A stretch of DNA of 64,000 nt from Rhizobium halophilum (GCF_021648825.1 NZ_JAKJHS010000001.1:806001-870000), one strand, 5' to 3'; shown: positions 27,078 to 37,529, numbered from the stretch's first letter. Numbers and translations are program-made. Notes: a model not told the origin generated them from the letters alone.

Positions 27078-28898
27078 TCAGGCACTCTTCGCAACAAAGT
27101 GGCCTGGATCGATCTCCTCATGCGCGAGGATTGCGGGCTCGTCGCCGACACGGCGAACGGGATTTGGGATTTCCCCTTCCATCAATGTGACATTGCGTTC
27201 GGCGGACGGATCGGCCACCGGGACCGCAGACAGCAGCCGACGGGTATAGGCGTGCCGGGGCGTCTCAAAGATCTGGCGCCGGCTTCCCATCTCCATGATC
27301 TGTCCGAGATAGAGGACTGCCACGCGGTGGCTCATTTTCTCCACCACTGCCATGTCATGGCTGATGAAGAGGTAAGCCAGGCCGCGTTCCGCCTGCAGAT
27401 CCATGAACAGATTGATGATCTGCGCCTGGATCGAGACGTCGAGCGCCGACAGCGCCTCGTCTGCAATGATCAGCTTGGGGTCCGAGGCAAGAGCGCGGGC
27501 GATGCAGATGCGCTGGCGCTGGCCGCCGGAGAACTCGTGCGGGTATCTGTCGGCATGAGCGGAACTGAGGCCAACCCGCTCCAGCAGTTCGTCGACCCGC
27601 CGACGCACTGCCTTGCCACCGGAAATAAGCCCATGCGTGTTGATCGGCTCGGCGATCGAGAACCCGACCGTCTTGCGCGGATCAAGTGAAGCGAATGGGT
27701 CCTGGAAGATGTACTGGACCTCCTGGCGCATGCGGAAGCGCTCAGCCGCCGACATTGCCGAGTAGCTCCTGCCGTTGAAGGAGATTTCTCCCGAGTGAGC
27801 CGTCTGCAACTGTTGGATTGTCCGGCCGATGGTCGACTTGCCCGAACCGGATTCGCCAACCAGAGCCAAGGTCTCGCCCGGATAGATATCGAAGCCGACT
27901 TTCGACACTGCGCTCAGCCGATGGGTGACCTTGCCCAACATCGTCTTGCGCATATCGAAGCGAACGAAGAGATCTTTGACGGAAAGAAGCGGCACCTCGT
28001 TGTAGCGCGCCGTATCCTGCACCCTTTCCTCGCCGACTACTGTCGGAACGTCGTTCTCAAGAACGGTCAGCGGCAGCCGCTTCGGGAATTCCTCTCCCGT
28101 CATGCTGCCGAGCCGGGGCACGGCCGCAAGAAGGGTGCGGGTGTAGGGATGCTGCGGGTCGGCGAAGATCTGCGACACCGGCCCCTGCTCGACCTTCTTG
28201 CCTTTCCACATCACCACGACCTCGTCCGCCATTTCGGCGACGACGCCCATATCGTGGGTGATGAAGACCATCCCCATGCCGAGGTCTTTTTGCAGCTCCC
28301 GCATGATCGTCAGGATCTGGGCCTGGATCGTGACGTCGAGCGCTGTCGTCGGCTCGTCGGCGATCAAGAGCTTCGGCCGGCAGGCGAGCGCCATCGCGAT
28401 CATCACGCGCTGCCGCATTCCGCCGGAGAGCTGATGCGGATAGCGCTTCAGAAGCTGCTCGGAGTCCGGCAGACGCACCATGTCGAGAAGCCGCCTCGCC
28501 TCGGCCATGGCCGCAGACTTGCCCATCTTCTCGTGCAGCATCAGGACTTCACAGATCTGGTCGCCGATGGTGAATACCGGGTTGAGCGAGGTCATCGGCT
28601 CCTGGAAGATCATGGCGATCTCCTTGCCGCGGATGGTGCGCATTTCCTTCTGTGACGCCTTCAACAGATCCCGATCGCCGAAGACGATGCGGCCTGCGGC
28701 AAATTTTGCACCCATCGTGTCCGCTAGGCGCATGATCGACAGCGAGGTCACGGACTTGCCGGAACCGGACTCTCCGACGATCGCAACCGTCTTGCCGGGA
28801 TGGACGGTAAAGGAGAGGTCGTCGACGACACGGCTATTGCCGAACTCGACGCTCAACCCCTCGACGGCCAGCAGCGGCTTTGCCTGTTCAATCGTCAT
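27078..28898 (-). CDS. peptide ABC transporter ATP-binding protein, DppD-DppF fusion
   Basis: 606-residue protein with two complete ABC cassettes of the DppD and DppF type in tandem. First: Walker [10 protein letters not shown], signature LSGGMRQRV, Walker [13 protein letters not shown], switch FITHDMGV. Second: Walker [10 protein letters not shown], signature FSGGQRQRI, Walker [13 protein letters not shown], switch FISHDMAV. Each half ends with the oligopeptide/dipeptide C-terminal region ([11 protein letters not shown] and [11 protein letters not shown]). Start MTIEQAKPL at 28898, one base after the biotin carboxylase stop; the extension to 28982 is rejected. Confidence 0.88.
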   Translation of the reverse strand: MTIEQAKPLLAVEGLSVEFGNSRVVDDLSFTVHPGKTVAIVGESGSGKSVTSLSIMRLADTMGAKFAAGRIVFGDRDLLKASQKEMRTIRGKEIAMIFQEPMTSLNPVFTIGDQICEVLMLHEKMGKSAAMAEARRLLDMVRLPDSEQLLKRYPHQLSGGMRQRVMIAMALACRPKLLIADEPTTALDVTIQAQILTIMRELQKDLGMGMVFITHDMGVVAEMADEVVVMWKGKKVEQGPVSQIFADPQHPYTRTLLAAVPRLGSMTGEEFPKRLPLTVLENDVPTVVGEERVQDTARYNEVPLLSVKDLFVRFDMRKTMLGKVTHRLSAVSKVGFDIYPGETLALVGESGSGKSTIGRTIQQLQTAHSGEISFNGRSYSAMSAAERFRMRQEVQYIFQDPFASLDPRKTVGFSIAEPINTHGLISGGKAVRRRVDELLERVGLSSAHADRYPHEFSGGQRQRICIARALASDPKLIIADEALSALDVSIQAQIINLFMDLQAERGLAYLFISHDMAVVEKMSHRVAVLYLGQIMEMGSRRQIFETPRHAYTRRLLSAVPVADPSAERNVTLMEGEIPNPVRRVGDEPAILAHEEIDPGHFVAKSA

Positions 28899-28899
28899 C

Positions 28900-30678
28900 T
28901 CAGCGTCTCCCGCCCTTCTGCTCTTCGCGAGCGGCCTCTGCTTTGTCGGCAGGCGCCAGTCGAGCAATGAGGGCGCCGGCATTCTGGAAGGAGCCCGCCT
29001 CTGCCAGGATTGAGATGATGCCTGTGGCCGGAGCGGCCACGCAGGTTTCCATCTTCATCGCATCCATCATCGCAAGGATGTCGCCCTCCCGGACCTTGTC
29101 GCCATCGGCAACGTTCCACTGGACGAGCGTGCCGGGTACGGGTGCGAGAATTGAATTCTCATCTGCTTCCCTCTCGTCCGCTTGGTCGACAGGAGTCGGC
29201 GACAAAGGTGCCTGTCCAAACAGGGCAAGAAATTTGGCGGGAAGACCGATTGTGACCTTCTTGCCATCGATCTCGACCGTGCTTCGAAGGAGGCTTTGCG
29301 CTGCCGGCTGCGCTGGTCGCGCGGCGGCCGCCAAGTCACCAGCGAAGTCGTTCTCAATCCAGCGGGTGTGGATGCGAAACTCCTCGCCGGCAAAATCGGG
29401 ATGATCGACCACCGCCCGATGGAAAGGCAGGACCGAAGGGACGCCCTCGATTTCGAATTCGGCAAGCGCCCGGCGCGATCGCGCGAGGGCGGCCGCCCGT
29501 GTAGGCCCCCAGACGATCAGCTTTGCGGCAAGCGAGTCGAACATCGCTGGGATCGCCGATCCGCTGCCGATACCTGAATCCAGACGAACGCCGGGACCCG
29601 CAGGAGCCTTGAACTGCTTGATATCCCCCGCAGAAGGCAGGAAGCCCCTGCCTGGGTCCTCCATGTTGATGCGGAACTCGATCGCATGCCCACGTGGCTC
29701 CGGCGTCTCGGTGAAGCTGAGTGGCAGGCCTTCCGCGATCCGGAACTGTTCGATCACGAGGTCGAGTCCCGTCGTCTCTTCCGTCACCGGATGTTCCACC
29801 TGGAGGCGCGTGTTGACCTCAAGGAAGGAGATGACCCCGTCGGTACTCAGCAGAAACTCGACGGTACCTGCACCGGTGTAACCGGCTTCTGCACAGATAT
29901 CGCGGGCGGCCTGATGGATCTTTTCCCGCTGCTCTGGCGAAAGGAAAGGGGCCGGCGCCTCCTCGACAAGCTTTTGGTTGCGCCGCTGCAGCGAGCAATC
30001 CCGCGTTCCCACCACGACGACATTGCCCTGACGATCCGCCAGCACCTGCGCCTCGATGTGGCGCGGGCGATCGAGATACTGCTCGACGTAGCATTCCCCA
30101 CGCCCGAAGGCGGCGACTGCCTCACGCGTGGCAGATTCAAACATTTCCTCCACCTCGTCGAGGTGGCGAGCGACCTTCAGGCCGCGACCGCCACCGCCAT
30201 GCGCCGCCTTGATCGCAATCGGCAAACCGAAGCTGCGGCCAAAGGCGAGAGCCTCGGCGGAGTTGGAGATCGCGCCATCACTGCCGGCCACGAGCGGCGC
30301 GCCGACCTTCTGGGCGATTCGCCGTGCCTCGAGCTTGTCGCCCAGAGCCTCGATCACATGGGGATCCGGTCCGATCCAAGTCAGGCCCGCATCCATCACC
30401 GCCTGAGCAAATTCGGAACGCTCCGAAAGAAACCCGTAGCCGGGATGAACGGCATCTGCCCCGGCACGCTTGGCAATGGCGATGAGCTTGCCGATGTCGA
30501 GGTAAGTTTCCTTCGCACTCGACCCTTCAAGTGCGTACGCCTCATCAGCCTGCTCGACGAACAATGCTGCTGCATCCGCGTCGGCATAGACCGCCACGGA
30601 TGCAAGGCCATAGTCCTTGCAGGCGCGGATAATCCGTAAAGCGATTTCGCCCCGGTTCGCGATCAGAACCTTCTTCAT
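28900..30678 (-). CDS. biotin carboxylase fused to biotin carrier domain
   Basis: 592-residue protein. Residues about 1-450 form a biotin carboxylase (VLIANRGEIALRIIRACKD, HPGYGFLSERSEFA, AAHGGGGRGLKVA as the ATP-grasp glycine loop, CSLQRRNQKLVEEAP, FLEVNTRLQVEHPVTE). After a linker, a biotinyl domain ends with MMDAMKMET, biotinylated lysine K542. It resembles the alpha subunits of acyl-CoA carboxylases, but no carboxyltransferase beta subunit is nearby. The upstream gene encodes PxpB-PxpC, homologous to the carboxyltransferase part of urea carboxylase. Its start overlaps the pxpBC stop by four bases. It is either an acyl-CoA carboxylase-type subunit or the biotin-carboxylating part of an amide/lactam carboxylase. 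Confidence 0.86.
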   Translation of the reverse strand: MKKVLIANRGEIALRIIRACKDYGLASVAVYADADAAALFVEQADEAYALEGSSAKETYLDIGKLIAIAKRAGADAVHPGYGFLSERSEFAQAVMDAGLTWIGPDPHVIEALGDKLEARRIAQKVGAPLVAGSDGAISNSAEALAFGRSFGLPIAIKAAHGGGGRGLKVARHLDEVEEMFESATREAVAAFGRGECYVEQYLDRPRHIEAQVLADRQGNVVVVGTRDCSLQRRNQKLVEEAPAPFLSPEQREKIHQAARDICAEAGYTGAGTVEFLLSTDGVISFLEVNTRLQVEHPVTEETTGLDLVIEQFRIAEGLPLSFTETPEPRGHAIEFRINMEDPGRGFLPSAGDIKQFKAPAGPGVRLDSGIGSGSAIPAMFDSLAAKLIVWGPTRAAALARSRRALAEFEIEGVPSVLPFHRAVVDHPDFAGEEFRIHTRWIENDFAGDLAAAARPAQPAAQSLLRSTVEIDGKKVTIGLPAKFLALFGQAPLSPTPVDQADEREADENSILAPVPGTLVQWNVADGDKVREGDILAMMDAMKMETCVAAPATGIISILAEAGSFQNAGALIARLAPADKAEAAREEQKGGRR

Positions 30679-32324
30679 GCGTGGTTTCCTGAATGAATGC
30701 TGCCGAAGGGTCCGTCGACGGCGTTGAAGCGTATCCTCGCCCCAACCGGGATCTGCCCCGCGAGGTCGAGGTGATGGCAGGCAACGTTGGCGATAACAGG
30801 GTACCCGCCGGTCAACGGATGATCCGCAAGGAACAGAACCGGTTGGCCACTCGCCGGCACCTGGATCGCCCCCCGGACGGTAGCTTCACTAGGTAGTTCA
30901 TCCTTCACCGCTCGCTCGAGTGCCTTGCCCTGCAGGCGAATGCCGACGCGGCTGGTTTGACCGGTGACGACCCAGCGCTGTGACAGGAAGCTCGTGACAG
31001 CTTCTTCCGTAAACCAGTCCGTCCGCGGGCCAAGGATGACATCGAGAGTAACTTCCTCGCCGGCTGCGGGAAGTGCGGGTGATTGCAGTTCTTCGGTCGA
31101 GACCGAAGCACCTGGCCGAGCCCGGCATATTCCGATGACATCGCCTGCGGCGAGCGGCAGGGGCCCGATCTGTGCCAGCGTGTCCATGGCGACGCTTCCC
31201 AGCACCGGCTCTACGTCAAAACCGCCGCGGACAGCCAGATAGGACCGCATACCGCTCCCCGGAGCGCCAAGTGTCACGACATCACCATCATCGAGCGCAA
31301 TTGGCTTTCCGAAAGGCGCCGAGAAGCGCTTCCCCGACGCCGAAGCGATGGAGATGGGCACTGCGGCCCCGGTTAGCGCGACCTCGCCTCTTCCCCGCAT
31401 CCGAAAAACGAGCCCACCCAGGGTAACTTCCAGCGCCGCCGCCCCGGCCGCGTTGCCGACCAAGCGATTGGCCGCTTTCAGGCTTGCCCGGTCCGCCGCA
31501 CCCGAGCGGCTTATTCCCTGGCTTGCTTGGCCTGCACGACCAAGGTCCTGAAAGACCGCGGGGAGCGCGCAGGAGACGACTTCTATCGAGGCCTCGCCCG
31601 CCGGTATCAGCTGCTCCTCACGCAAGGGAGAGGAGGAAACCTTTGCTGCGGCAACGCTTGTCCTTCCCGCGACCGTCACCCGCTTGAACCGCACGCGGTA
31701 GCCCGGCTGAAGAAGGGCGGCAGGCTCCCGGTTTATGTCGAACATCTCCAAGGAGGTCGAGCCGATCAACTGCCAGCCGCCGGGGCTATTCTTGGGGTAA
31801 ACGCCGGAGAACTCGCCGGCCAGCCCAACAGACCCGGCCGGGACGCTGGTGCGAGGCGATGTCCGCCGCGGCACCGCAAGACGCGGATTGCCGCCTGACA
31901 GATAGGCGAAGCCTGGCGCGAACCCGGTGAAGGCGACGGTGTATTCGCTTTCCGTATGAAGCTCTATGACCTCATCCTTGCTCAGCCCAAGCAGGGACGC
32001 CACCTCCGGCAGGTCTTCCCCGTCATATCGCACCGGAATCTCGACAACGACCGCTGACGGCGCCTTTCTTGCACCGCTCCCAAGCGAAGCCAACGCCGGC
32101 CGCAGCGACGCCACCGAGACCTCACGAGGATCAAATTCAATGAGGAGCGTTCGGGCTGCGGGTATGACTTCCCGTATCCCAGCGATAGGCGCCTCTTCAA
32201 GAGCACCATAAAGCGCAAGCGTCTCTTCAAGATCCGCCAACTCCACCAGCACATAGTTCTCCCTCACGGACAGGAAGCGCATCGGACTTTGGTTGGGCAA
32301 CGGAGGGACAGAAGCAGCCTGCAT
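30675..32324 (-). CDS. pxpBC: PxpB-PxpC fusion, 5-oxoprolinase (KipI-KipA / urea-amidolyase-like)
   Basis: 549-residue fusion of two proteins that are separate in E. coli. Residues about 15-225 are PxpB/KipI (AHS1): RFLSVRENYVLVELAD, FTGFAPGFAYLSGG, PRRTSPRTSVPAGSVGLAG, YPKNSPGGWQLIG. Residues about 240-545 are PxpC/KipA (AHS2): PAVFQDLGRAGQASQGISRS, GAADRASLKAANRLVGN, GGYPVIANV near the C-terminus. With PxpA these make the ATP-dependent bacterial 5-oxoprolinase that opens pyroglutamate to glutamate. The start is M at 32324, seven bases after the pxpA stop; M at 32282 is an alternative. Confidence 0.88.
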   Translation of the reverse strand: MQAASVPPLPNQSPMRFLSVRENYVLVELADLEETLALYGALEEAPIAGIREVIPAARTLLIEFDPREVSVASLRPALASLGSGARKAPSAVVVEIPVRYDGEDLPEVASLLGLSKDEVIELHTESEYTVAFTGFAPGFAYLSGGNPRLAVPRRTSPRTSVPAGSVGLAGEFSGVYPKNSPGGWQLIGSTSLEMFDINREPAALLQPGYRVRFKRVTVAGRTSVAAAKVSSSPLREEQLIPAGEASIEVVSCALPAVFQDLGRAGQASQGISRSGAADRASLKAANRLVGNAAGAAALEVTLGGLVFRMRGRGEVALTGAAVPISIASASGKRFSAPFGKPIALDDGDVVTLGAPGSGMRSYLAVRGGFDVEPVLGSVAMDTLAQIGPLPLAAGDVIGICRARPGASVSTEELQSPALPAAGEEVTLDVILGPRTDWFTEEAVTSFLSQRWVVTGQTSRVGIRLQGKALERAVKDELPSEATVRGAIQVPASGQPVLFLADHPLTGGYPVIANVACHHLDLAGQIPVGARIRFNAVDGPFGSIHSGNHA

Positions 32325-32331
32325 CGGCGAC

Positions 32332-33102
32332 CTACAACCCAGCGCCGGCGAAGGGCGCCACTGTAACGCTCGCCTCGACAAGACGCTCGCGCAAGCGTCG
32401 TGCCATGGCGACTGCGCCTGGGCTGTCACCGTGGACGCAGATTGACTGCGCCTCGACCTTGGTCATGGTCCCATCTATCGCTTCCACCATACCTTCTGTC
32501 ACCATCCGCAGCATCCGCTCAGCAACAAGCTCCGGATCGTGGAGCACCGCACCACTTTCGCGGCGCGAAACAAGCATGCCACTTGGGGTATAGGCGCGAT
32601 CGGCAAAGGCTTCGGCAGCCACTGTGAGCCCTGCATGCCTGGCCTGCTCTACGATCGGTGAACCGGCCAGCGCGAGGAGAATGAGATCCGGGTCGACGGA
32701 AAGGATCGCGTCAATGACATCTGCGGCCTGGCGGCGATCGGTTGCGATGGTATTGTACAAGGCACCGTGCGGCTTCACGTAGGTCACCTTCGTGCCTGCG
32801 GCTGCGGCCAATCCCTTCAAAGCGCCGATCTGGTAGATCACGTCGCCGACCAGCTCGTCGCTGGTCGGATCCATGTCGCGTCGACCGAAGCCTACGAGAT
32901 CGCGGTATCCGACATGGGCGCCCACGGCGATGCCCCGCTCTTTGGCTGCCCGCAGGGTGCGCAGGATTCCCGCAGGATCACCAGCATGGAAACCACACGC
33001 AACGTTGGCGCTGCTGACAACGTCAAGCATGGCAGCGTCTTCGCCCATGATCCAGGGGCCAAAGCTTTCGCCCAGGTCGCTGTTGAGATCGATCACCCGC
33101 AT
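32332..33102 (-). CDS. pxpA: 5-oxoprolinase subunit PxpA (LamB/YcsF family)
   Basis: 256-residue LamB/YcsF protein. Diagnostic: [13 protein letters not shown] at the N-terminus, [63 protein letters not shown]. It is the first gene of the eight-gene operon running to 21919 and the third subunit of PxpABC. The divergent GntR gene starts 205 bases away. Confidence 0.9.
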   Translation of the reverse strand: MRVIDLNSDLGESFGPWIMGEDAAMLDVVSSANVACGFHAGDPAGILRTLRAAKERGIAVGAHVGYRDLVGFGRRDMDPTSDELVGDVIYQIGALKGLAAAAGTKVTYVKPHGALYNTIATDRRQAADVIDAILSVDPDLILLALAGSPIVEQARHAGLTVAAEAFADRAYTPSGMLVSRRESGAVLHDPELVAERMLRMVTEGMVEAIDGTMTKVEAQSICVHGDSPGAVAMARRLRERLVEASVTVAPFAGAGL

Positions 33103-33147
33103 TGCTGCTTGCCCCGCCTTATCTTGACAGGGACGCTACCAACTCGT

Positions 33148-33190
33148 GACAATGCTGTCCAGACTGTTGAACAATTTTTGGACATTGCTC
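33148..33190. promoter_or_regulatory. inverted repeats between pxpA and its GntR regulator
   Basis: TGTTGAACA (33165-33173) is a perfect 9-base palindrome. It is flanked by the imperfect inverted pair CAATGCTGTCCA and TGGACATTG. The region lies in the 205-base divergent space and is a candidate operator for the FCD-type GntR regulator (inferred). Confidence 0.45.
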
Positions 33191-33307
33191 TACATGTGCT
33201 TGTTTCGGCACCAGGGCGTGGAACTCTTGTCTGCGTTCGCTCGGGGCCTTTGCGGTTGAAGTCGCTGAGGTTTCCTGCAATGGCACAAAAGCAGTGGGGG
33301 CGTTCAA

Positions 33308-34054
33308 ATGAACAAGAAGCAAGACAAAACGGAACTGCCGAAATTGCTGGAGCAGGAGGCGCTAGCCGCGCCGCGGACGCGACGGGGCGGCGGAAACGGT
33401 TCGGACACGAGCCCGACGCTCGCCGAGAGTGTCGCCGACCACATCCGCGAACGTGTCGTCTCCGGCATCCTGGTGCCTGGAAGCCATCTCTCAGAGATTC
33501 ACCTAACCGAAGAATTGCAGGTTTCCCGCAATACGCTGCGCGAGGTTTTCCGGCTCCTGACCAAGGAGGGTCTGCTCCGCTACGAGGCCAACCGCGGCGT
33601 CTTCGTCTCGACGCCCAGCATGTCCACCATCGTCGACATCTACCGGGTCCGGCGGCTCATTGAGTGTCCGGCCCTTCGGCAAGCGCATCCGAGGCATCCG
33701 GCAGCGAGAAAGATGCGAGAGGCAGTCGACATCGCTCACCAATGTCGGGAAGCCGGCGATTGGCTCGGAGTGGGAAGTGCCGACATTGCATTTCACGCGT
33801 CGATCGTCGAGCTCGCGGATAGCCAGCGGCTGAGCGATTTCTACAGGCAGATCTCGCTGGAACTCCGGCTGGTCTTCGGGCTGCTTCGCGATCCGGAGTT
33901 CCTCCACGGACCATTCATCGACCAGAACCGGGCCATCGTCTCACAGCTGGAAGAGGGCAATTCTGTGCTCGGGGCGGATACGCTTGAAGCCTATCTCCTG
34001 CAGGCAGAACGTTTCATTCTCGGTGCCTATAGCCGGCTGATGGCCAATCCCTAA
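33308..34054 (+). CDS. GntR-family regulator, FCD subfamily
   Basis: 248-residue regulator. Winged helix at about residues 35-105 (AESVADHIRERVVSGILVPG, SRNTLREVFRLLTKEGL, NRGVFVSTPS); the C-terminal helical FCD ligand domain spans about 115-240, with metal-ligand candidates in the ADIAFHASIV segment. An unusually basic, disordered N-terminus of about 35 residues precedes it. It is divergent from the pxp/peptide operon and is its probable regulator, responding to a peptide- or glutamate-related acid (inferred). The start at 33308 is preceded by GGGGGCG. Confidence 0.85.
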   Translation: MNKKQDKTELPKLLEQEALAAPRTRRGGGNGSDTSPTLAESVADHIRERVVSGILVPGSHLSEIHLTEELQVSRNTLREVFRLLTKEGLLRYEANRGVFVSTPSMSTIVDIYRVRRLIECPALRQAHPRHPAARKMREAVDIAHQCREAGDWLGVGSADIAFHASIVELADSQRLSDFYRQISLELRLVFGLLRDPEFLHGPFIDQNRAIVSQLEEGNSVLGADTLEAYLLQAERFILGAYSRLMANP

Positions 34055-34084
34055 AGCGGACGGAAGTCCTGATCCGTCGCAACG

Positions 34085-34318
34085 CTATCCAGAGGCGGTT
34101 CCGGCCCAGTTGACCTCGAAGGTCATCTTGAGCCTGCCCACAAGACGCTTGTCGGAATCCGTCACAGTGATCTCGACATTTTCGGGCGGCGGAAAATTCC
34201 GGCAGACAAATTGCGCAAGAGCGTTGAACCCTGCATTCATCGCTTCGGCGGAGTCACCGACATCGATGGTGACTTCGCCTTCCCGATGATCCGCAATCAA
34301 GAGATGGAATTCCGGCAT
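34085..34318 (-). CDS. small hypothetical protein
   Basis: 77-residue cytoplasmic protein with no clear family. MPEFHLLI opening, a GDSAEAMNAGFNALAQF helix and the EITVTDSDKRLVGRLKMTF strand pair resemble the layout of the small DUF6894-type rhizobial proteins, but the match is loose. The ATG at 34318 follows GGAGGG and is preferred over 34330. It converges on the GntR gene 30 bases away. Confidence 0.5.
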   Translation of the reverse strand: MPEFHLLIADHREGEVTIDVGDSAEAMNAGFNALAQFVCRNFPPPENVEITVTDSDKRLVGRLKMTFEVNWAGTASG

Positions 34319-34421
34319 TACGCCCTCCATAGGGATGAAACCTGAGGGGATCGCGATTGTTCCTTCGCCTTGATCGACCTCGCCGGAGCATTCTCTAAGC
34401 CGGCTCGTTATCGACTAGGGA

Positions 34422-36110
34422 TCAGGCAAGCCAAGCTGGACGATGCGCTGGAGCCCGACCGGTAACGACGGCGTCGGCGCATTGCGCGATGCTACCAAGG
34501 CGGACATGCCGTCCGCTGAGCCCCGGTCCGTAATGGGCATATTTGCCGGAGTTTGTCATGACGGTGCGCACCTTGGGCGGGAACAGCGGCTCACTTATGG
34601 AACACCAGCAAAGATCAGGAAAGACATTAACCCCTGCGCTTGCTAACTGCGCCAACGTCCCGTCCCGTTCGACCTCGGCGATCACATGTCGACCTGCCGT
34701 GATGATAACGGAGACATCCGCGTGCCGCTTCCTACGCGCAAGAGCAGAGGCAAAGGCGCGGCACTCGTCCAATGAAGCATGCGGGCTGCCGATCGCTACC
34801 AAGTCGATTCTTTCTGGACCGCTGGAGAGTTGATCCCATGCTGCCGCGAGCTGCGCCCGGGTCAGGGTCTTTTGGGGCAGGTCCCGCACGACTTGCGACG
34901 CGGCCTCAGGCGTGATGCCTTCTATATGAAGCATAGGCACGGCTGATGTGGTTCCGAAAGCAGCACACAATGCCTTCAGATCATCCACAGAGGGGGTCCC
35001 GGGAGCCAGTCCGCGCAGCAAGGGAATGCGATCTGGAGCGATCTGTCCGGCCGCGTAGCCGATCAGCGGCCACAACGCATCATCGGCCCCTGCGGGGAGC
35101 TCTACGTCCACGACAAAATGCGCCCTGCGGTTTTGGTGAAGATAAACCCCGGAGAACGGCGCGCGCCCGGTGAGCGCGATGCAGAGGTCGAGAAAATCGG
35201 GATGCTTAGGGGAGCGCGCGCCTAGGATCGAGTTTGCGAAAATGACTGCGTTCGATTCTGCCCATGCTATCATCTCACCGAACTTCGGCGCAGTGGGAAG
35301 CAGGTAGGGCGAGCAGGTATAGGTCGGCCGACAACCCATGCGAACGTAGGCATCGGCCAGCCTCGCTGCCGGCACACCGAAAGCCGCCGGCACCTCCTGC
35401 GCCCGCCAGTTTTCATGGTCGACAGAAATCGCGTTCAGGGTCGTGGGGATGCGCACTCGAGCGCCTAGGTCCGCCATCCGTTCCGCAAAAGTCAAGTTCG
35501 CTGGGCTGGCATAGATACAGCCATCGACATGTGCCTGCGTCACATCCACGAGTCGGGGAGCACCCTGCTGAGCTGCCATCGCGCAGATGATCTGCATTGC
35601 CTGCTGGACGCTTGGTCCCGCCTCTCCCGAAAGCATGGCGCGATCGGCCTCTGTCAGCGCAATGCCAGATGTGGGCGGCGGATCGAGCGGAACGGTAATT
35701 CCATTGCCCTCCACCGCTTCCTGCGTAACGCGCAGATTGCGGCAGGTGGACAAGCTTTGGAATACGGAGGGCGTTACGCGAACTACCGGGACAGAGTGAG
35801 CGAACATCATCGCCGCCACCAGGGCGCCAAGAGTGAGGACATCCTCCGAACCGCTGAAGATCAGGGCGGCAGGCGCGCGACCATTCAAGATCAGGTCGAG
35901 GAATACGCCCGAACCGGAACAAGAGCCGCGACTGGACGGCATCAGGAGTACGGAGCCGGAAAGGCAGAGTCCGTGCAGCGAGTGGTGTACGTCGATCACC
36001 CTGGCATCATCAGGCGAGACCCCTCCCCAGAAGCTGAGCGGCTCGTCGGTTACGAGCACCGCACCTTCGGCTTCTCCGGGAAGTATGCTTAGGCAGCGCT
36101 CTGGAAACAT
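34422..36110 (-). CDS. aconitase X, DUF126-DUF521 fusion (cis-3-hydroxy-L-proline dehydratase candidate)
   Basis: 562-residue aconitase X protein. Residues about 1-130 are the small swivel domain (DUF126; conserved [15 protein letters not shown] with the active-site serine). The rest is the large DUF521 domain, with [28 protein letters not shown] (cysteine ligand region), [18 protein letters not shown] and [16 protein letters not shown]. Fused AcnX enzymes linked to proline racemase-family genes are cis-3-hydroxy-L-proline dehydratases giving pyrroline-2-carboxylate (family knowledge); the reductase for that product is encoded at 37530-38567. The start overlaps the epimerase stop by one base (TAATG). 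Confidence 0.84.
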   Translation of the reverse strand: MFPERCLSILPGEAEGAVLVTDEPLSFWGGVSPDDARVIDVHHSLHGLCLSGSVLLMPSSRGSCSGSGVFLDLILNGRAPAALIFSGSEDVLTLGALVAAMMFAHSVPVVRVTPSVFQSLSTCRNLRVTQEAVEGNGITVPLDPPPTSGIALTEADRAMLSGEAGPSVQQAMQIICAMAAQQGAPRLVDVTQAHVDGCIYASPANLTFAERMADLGARVRIPTTLNAISVDHENWRAQEVPAAFGVPAARLADAYVRMGCRPTYTCSPYLLPTAPKFGEMIAWAESNAVIFANSILGARSPKHPDFLDLCIALTGRAPFSGVYLHQNRRAHFVVDVELPAGADDALWPLIGYAAGQIAPDRIPLLRGLAPGTPSVDDLKALCAAFGTTSAVPMLHIEGITPEAASQVVRDLPQKTLTRAQLAAAWDQLSSGPERIDLVAIGSPHASLDECRAFASALARRKRHADVSVIITAGRHVIAEVERDGTLAQLASAGVNVFPDLCWCSISEPLFPPKVRTVMTNSGKYAHYGPGLSGRHVRLGSIAQCADAVVTGRAPAHRPAWLA

Positions 36111-37111
36111 TACCTGACGACGAAGCCATGGGCGAAAGGATCGCGATCGTCGATGAAGATCGTGTTGATGCCAGTCATCCGGGCCCATCCCGCAATCGAG
36201 GGGATGACTGCCTCGCGACCAGCAACGGTCGTTGCGCCCTCGAGCCGCCCCTTGAAGAGCGATCCGATGATGGACTCGTGAACGAACTCGTCCCCGACCT
36301 GGAGCTTCCCCTTGGCGGCCAGTTGCGCCATGCGCGCGGAGGTTCCTGTGCCGCAGGGAGAGCGGTCAATCGCCTTCTCGCCGTAGAATACCGCATTTCG
36401 CGCATCCGCCTCCGGTCGGGTAGGAGCACCTGTCCACTGGATATGGCTGAGCCCACGGATTTCCGGATGTTCCGGATGCACGAATTCGTATTTCTCGTTC
36501 AAAGCAGCCCGCAGCTTAGGGCTCCAGCCCACAAGTTCACCTGCTGTGTGATCGGACATGTCGCGAAAGTTCTTCTGCGGCTCGACGATGGCGTAGAAAT
36601 TGCCGCCATATGCGACGTCCACAACGATCTCGCCCAGGCCCTCAACCTCTGCAGTCAAACCCGCCGCGTAGAGGAACCCAGGAACGTTGGTAAGGCGGAC
36701 CTCCTCGACAAAGCGCCCCTCCTGCCGATACGTGATGTCAACCTTGCCGGCAGGTGCATCGATGGAGAGTTTGCCCGGCTCGCGTGGTGTGATCAGGCCG
36801 TTCTCGATCCCCATGGTAATCGTGCCGATCGTTCCATGACCACACATGGGCAGGCAGCCGGACGTTTCGATGAAGAGCACTGCGACGTCGCAGTCCGCCC
36901 GTGTTGATGGGTAAAGGATAGAGCCGGACATCATATCGTGCCCGCGTGGTTCAAACATGAGGCCCGTACGGATCCAGTCGTACTCGCGGAGGAAATGGGC
37001 CCGCTTCTCGAGCATGTTGGACCCCTCAAGCCGTGGCCCGCCCCCGGAAACAAGGCGAACCGGATTCCCGCAAGTGTGCCCGTCAATGCAGGAGAATGTG
37101 AAAGAAGCCAT
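36110..37111 (-). CDS. 4-hydroxyproline 2-epimerase (proline racemase family)
   Basis: 333-residue proline racemase-family enzyme. Both catalytic cysteines are present: C90 in [12 protein letters not shown] and C253 in [13 protein letters not shown]. This two-cysteine pattern points to epimerase activity (trans-4-hydroxy-L-proline to cis-4-hydroxy-D-proline), not the trans-3-hydroxyproline dehydratases that have a threonine at the second position. Other hallmarks: [14 protein letters not shown] and [13 protein letters not shown]. It is the first gene of the pair with aconitase X. Confidence 0.86.
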   Translation of the reverse strand: MASFTFSCIDGHTCGNPVRLVSGGGPRLEGSNMLEKRAHFLREYDWIRTGLMFEPRGHDMMSGSILYPSTRADCDVAVLFIETSGCLPMCGHGTIGTITMGIENGLITPREPGKLSIDAPAGKVDITYRQEGRFVEEVRLTNVPGFLYAAGLTAEVEGLGEIVVDVAYGGNFYAIVEPQKNFRDMSDHTAGELVGWSPKLRAALNEKYEFVHPEHPEIRGLSHIQWTGAPTRPEADARNAVFYGEKAIDRSPCGTGTSARMAQLAAKGKLQVGDEFVHESIIGSLFKGRLEGATTVAGREAVIPSIAGWARMTGINTIFIDDRDPFAHGFVVR

Positions 37112-37529
37112 TTTCGTGTCCCTGTCTGAAGCCTCGCGGCAAGGAATGTTGAGATGTCGTCGGGAAGTCGCTTCTCGTCAAGTTAGCGGCAAAGTTCGTG
37201 GTTCCGGCACTTCTTCAGATTGAGATCTTCCAGGCGAAATGTCTCCGCGCGCGCTTTGTCCCTCTTCGAACGCCGGAGTTTGACAGCAACGAACGACGCC
37301 GACCAATGCCCCGATCAGTGCTTTGTTTCCTGCACATAACCGACAAAATCTAGGCTCACTCATCGCGGTTCATGCAGCGGAAATCGATTGCTCGAAAATA
37401 CAATCGATATACAAGAAATATATGGCGCCGTGAACGAAATTGTGCGGCTGTTCGGGCCTTGCCCAGGGCGAGGCCAACTGCGAATAGGGCCGAGCAACGG
37501 AAGCTACGGCTGGACGCAACGGAGAACCT
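37112..37529. other. 418-base divergent intergenic region, hydroxyproline cluster
   Basis: No convincing gene. It separates the epimerase/AcnX pair from the reductase gene and must hold both promoters. An AT-rich part at about 37380-37430 stands out and contains GAAAATACAA (37394-37403) and ATATA-N7-TATAT-like symmetry. The short frames in it lack ribosome sites and family resemblance. Confidence 0.5.
37394..37403 (+). promoter_or_regulatory. GAAAATACAA element, copy 1 (candidate GntR site)
   Basis: A 10-base element in an AT-rich patch 127 bases before the reductase gene. The same 10 bases occur on the other strand at 39617-39626, upstream of the hypD-like gene. Sharing between two genes of one pathway suggests a common operator; this is inferred. 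Confidence 0.35.
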
